A stretch of 46,919 nt of DNA from Anaerolinea sp. (GTDB taxonomy: Bacteria; Chloroflexota; Anaerolineae; Anaerolineales; Anaerolineaceae), in the NCBI GenBank assembly GCA_013824865.1, contig PNON01000014.1, forward strand, positions 1 to 46,919, given 5' to 3'. Both the position numbers and the translations under genes were made by a program. Below, one piece after another: positions 45,378 to 46,919 of the stretch (the stretch's first letter is position 1; the number at the start of each line of letters is the position of its first letter). Under the pieces are notes generated by a model. It made no database searches and was not told where the DNA came from. It saw only the letters and a program-made list of their open reading frames with translations.

Positions 45378-45944
45378 CTATTTACCCCTTGTCCGCTTGT
45401 AGAAACAAAGTAAAGTATTCCCGTATTTTCGCTCTTTGATGAGTGAGAGGTTCTGTAATTCCAATGTTGCATACTCTTTGGGGTGTATCTGAACGATAGC
45501 CCAGCCATCTTCGACAAGGTGATCATACTTTTCATCCAATAATAACATCGCCCGCTTCCAAAGTTCTTTATATTGCGGTGGGGCAATGTAGATATAATCG
45601 AATGCTTTAAGGGGTTCCTGGCGCAGAAGCGAAAATGCGTCGCCAAATACTATTTTGGTCTCAGATTCAAAACCGGTGTGGGCGATATTCTGTTTTAGCG
45701 TATTAATAGCATGCCGGTTGTTATCGCTAAACAGGACAAACCGGGCACCCCTACTGAGCGCCTCCAACCCTACACTCCCTGTACCGCCAAAGAGATCCCA
45801 TACATCCGAACCTTCAATATCAAAGCTGAGGATATTGAAAAGCGACTCTTTAACCATATCTGTAATTGGGCGAGTGGAATCACCCGGCACATCTTTCAAC
45901 CGGAACCCCTTCACTTTTCCGCCAATAATCCGTAAACCAGGCAT
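45378..45944 (-). CDS. rsmD: 16S rRNA (guanine(966)-N2)-methyltransferase RsmD-like
   Basis: A 188-residue Rossmann methyltransferase: RIIGGKVKG start, STRPITDMVKESLFNIL, SAM-binding DLFGGTGSVGLEALSRGA, then IAPPQY in place of the DPPY motif of typical RsmD. It methylates G966 of 16S rRNA with SAM in the family. ATG 45944 (MPGLRIIGG) matches the family start, with AGGA close upstream. The APPQ replacement affects a catalytic loop residue, so activity or target could differ. Confidence 0.85.
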   Translation of the reverse strand: MPGLRIIGGKVKGFRLKDVPGDSTRPITDMVKESLFNILSFDIEGSDVWDLFGGTGSVGLEALSRGARFVLFSDNNRHAINTLKQNIAHTGFESETKIVFGDAFSLLRQEPLKAFDYIYIAPPQYKELWKRAMLLLDEKYDHLVEDGWAIVQIHPKEYATLELQNLSLIKERKYGNTLLCFYKRTRGK

Positions 45945-45999
45945 ATTCCTAACCGGTTCCCAGGAGACATGTGTAATACTCAACTGTCATGGTTTTTTA

Positions 46000-46455
46000 T
46001 TATTCCACATCTGCATAAGTCCAAAAGCGGTTAGCAAAGAAATTCCAGAACATTACAACCACAATAGCAACTGCCAGCGATATATTGTGCCCAATAAAAA
46101 CAGGGGTGAAGGGAAGGACGATTCCAGTATTTGATAGGTATTTGATGAGCGTACGCTCAAGGAAAGCAAAAAGCGGTGTGCGGATGACAAGACCAATGAA
46201 GCTGATAACCAAAAATTGTACTAATTGATGTGCGACGTGCTTACTGCGTGAGTCAGGGTAGGTCAAGTATCGGTTCCAGACGAAATTGCTGCAAACTGCT
46301 GCAATAAAAGATACAATACTGGCAAAGACCGCGCTCAGATCCGTCAGATGAGTCAGAAGATTGAAAACGCTGAAATCTATTACAGCGCCAACAGCGCCTA
46401 CCAGGGCAAATCTAAAAAACCTGGACTGTTCTTTTCCAAAGCTGGGCAGTTTCAT
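46000..46455 (-). CDS. GtrA-family membrane protein
   Basis: A 151-residue protein with four predicted membrane helices and GtrA features: [19 protein letters not shown] at the start and [12 protein letters not shown] at the end. GtrA proteins are thought to help move lipid-linked sugars across the membrane. Its ATG overlaps the stop of the sugar-nucleotide decarboxylase gene (ATGA), supporting a cell-surface polysaccharide role. Confidence 0.88.
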   Translation of the reverse strand: MKLPSFGKEQSRFFRFALVGAVGAVIDFSVFNLLTHLTDLSAVFASIVSFIAAVCSNFVWNRYLTYPDSRSKHVAHQLVQFLVISFIGLVIRTPLFAFLERTLIKYLSNTGIVLPFTPVFIGHNISLAVAIVVVMFWNFFANRFWTYADVE

Positions 46456-46919
46456 TTATTAATCATGCTCTTAAAATAGGGGATGGTTTTATTTAACCCA
46501 CTTTCCAACGAAGTCTGAGGTTCCCAGGATAAAATGGATTTTGCGCGCGTGATGTCCGGTTGTCTGCGTTGGGGGTCATCTCCAAGGCGGTTGGCAGCTA
46601 AATATATTACGCCGGCTTTATTCCCGGTCATTTGATTGATGATATTCGCAAAGTCTTTAATGGATGTTTCGTGTGGGTTGCCAATATTTACCGGTAAATG
46701 TTCATCAGAAAGGAGCAGCCGGTAAATTCCGTCCACAAGATCATCCACATAACAGAAGCTGCGTGTTTGCTCCCCATCACCATAGATGGTTAATGGCTCT
46801 CCCTTGATTGCCTGAAGAATGAAATTTGGCACTACCCGACCGTCATCCAGGCGCATTCGCGGACCATAGGTGTTGAAAATACGCACGATGCGGGTATCCA
46901 GGTTATGATAGCGATGATA
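46452..46919 (-). CDS. UDP-glucuronate decarboxylase-like NAD-dependent epimerase, N-terminus beyond window
   Basis: The C-terminal 155 residues of an extended SDR, open to the right edge. The segments [40 protein letters not shown] and PVNIGNPHE match UDP-glucuronic acid decarboxylases (UDP-xylose synthases) and related sugar-nucleotide dehydratases. The catalytic Tyr-Lys lies outside the window. Coupled to the downstream gtrA-like gene, pointing to nucleotide-sugar supply for surface glycans. Confidence 0.85.
   Translation of the reverse strand, partial: YHRYHNLDTRIVRIFNTYGPRMRLDDGRVVPNFILQAIKGEPLTIYGDGEQTRSFCYVDDLVDGIYRLLLSDEHLPVNIGNPHETSIKDFANIINQMTGNKAGVIYLAANRLGDDPQRRQPDITRAKSILSWEPQTSLESGLNKTIPYFKSMINK

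Overview
This 46.9 kb window is chromosomal DNA of a bacterium, most likely an anaerobic or fermentative member of the Chloroflexota, class Anaerolineae. That assignment is an inference from gene content: an ADP-forming acetyl-CoA synthetase, a K+-independent H+-pyrophosphatase together with a PPi-type phosphofructokinase, a GldA/GldF/GldG-type ABC system, an RsmD with an APPQ motif, and an acidic TPR protein carrying repeated PDWL motifs. No rRNA, phage, transposase or CRISPR array is visible.

Layout. At the left edge (1-4230, minus) a very large open frame encodes a secreted papain-family protease. It has a chagasin-like inhibitor domain in front of the catalytic domain and about nine fibronectin-like repeats behind it, and it runs off the window. 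A 450-base spacer holds two copies of an 84-bp palindromic repeat. Next come an MFS transporter, typA/bipA, and a heterodimeric ABC exporter pair whose first gene has a one-base frameshift. Divergent from the exporter is a tetR-epimerase-SDR operon with a 15+15 bp palindromic operator over its promoter. Then a DUF2007 protein and an ADP-forming acetyl-CoA synthetase.

From 16.9 to 24.9 kb (minus) there is a sulfur-stress locus: an FmdB zinc ribbon, a CstR-like persulfide sensor with Cys31/Cys60, and OsmC. It lies just downstream of a mercaptopyruvate-type sulfurtransferase that ends a lipid and RNA-modification run (lipid kinase, PlsC, SpoU methylase, membrane protein). Upstream of that run are a Dus, a PfkB kinase and a GH4 glycosidase. 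A DEAD-box helicase with a terminator-like hairpin in its leader, a rhomboid protease, a lipoprotein, tRNA-Asp, ndk, the TPR/PDWL protein and a primary sigma factor follow.

From 33.3 to 37.2 kb is the Gld-type ABC cluster, again with a leader terminator, divergent from the membrane pyrophosphatase. The right end holds two GT-C-type membrane proteins, a nitrilase-family amidase, a PPi-type phosphofructokinase, a NUDIX hydrolase, rsmD, a GtrA-family protein and a truncated UDP-glucuronate decarboxylase-like gene.

Functional themes: PPi-linked energy metabolism (pyrophosphatase plus PPi-PFK) with acyl-CoA substrate-level phosphorylation; persulfide and peroxide response; envelope and surface-polysaccharide functions; and several genes with candidate cis-regulatory structures. 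The most unusual elements are the inhibitor-protease fusion, the CstR-like locus with a palindrome on its -10 box, the PDWL-motif TPR protein and the two leader terminators placed directly in front of ribosome binding sites.
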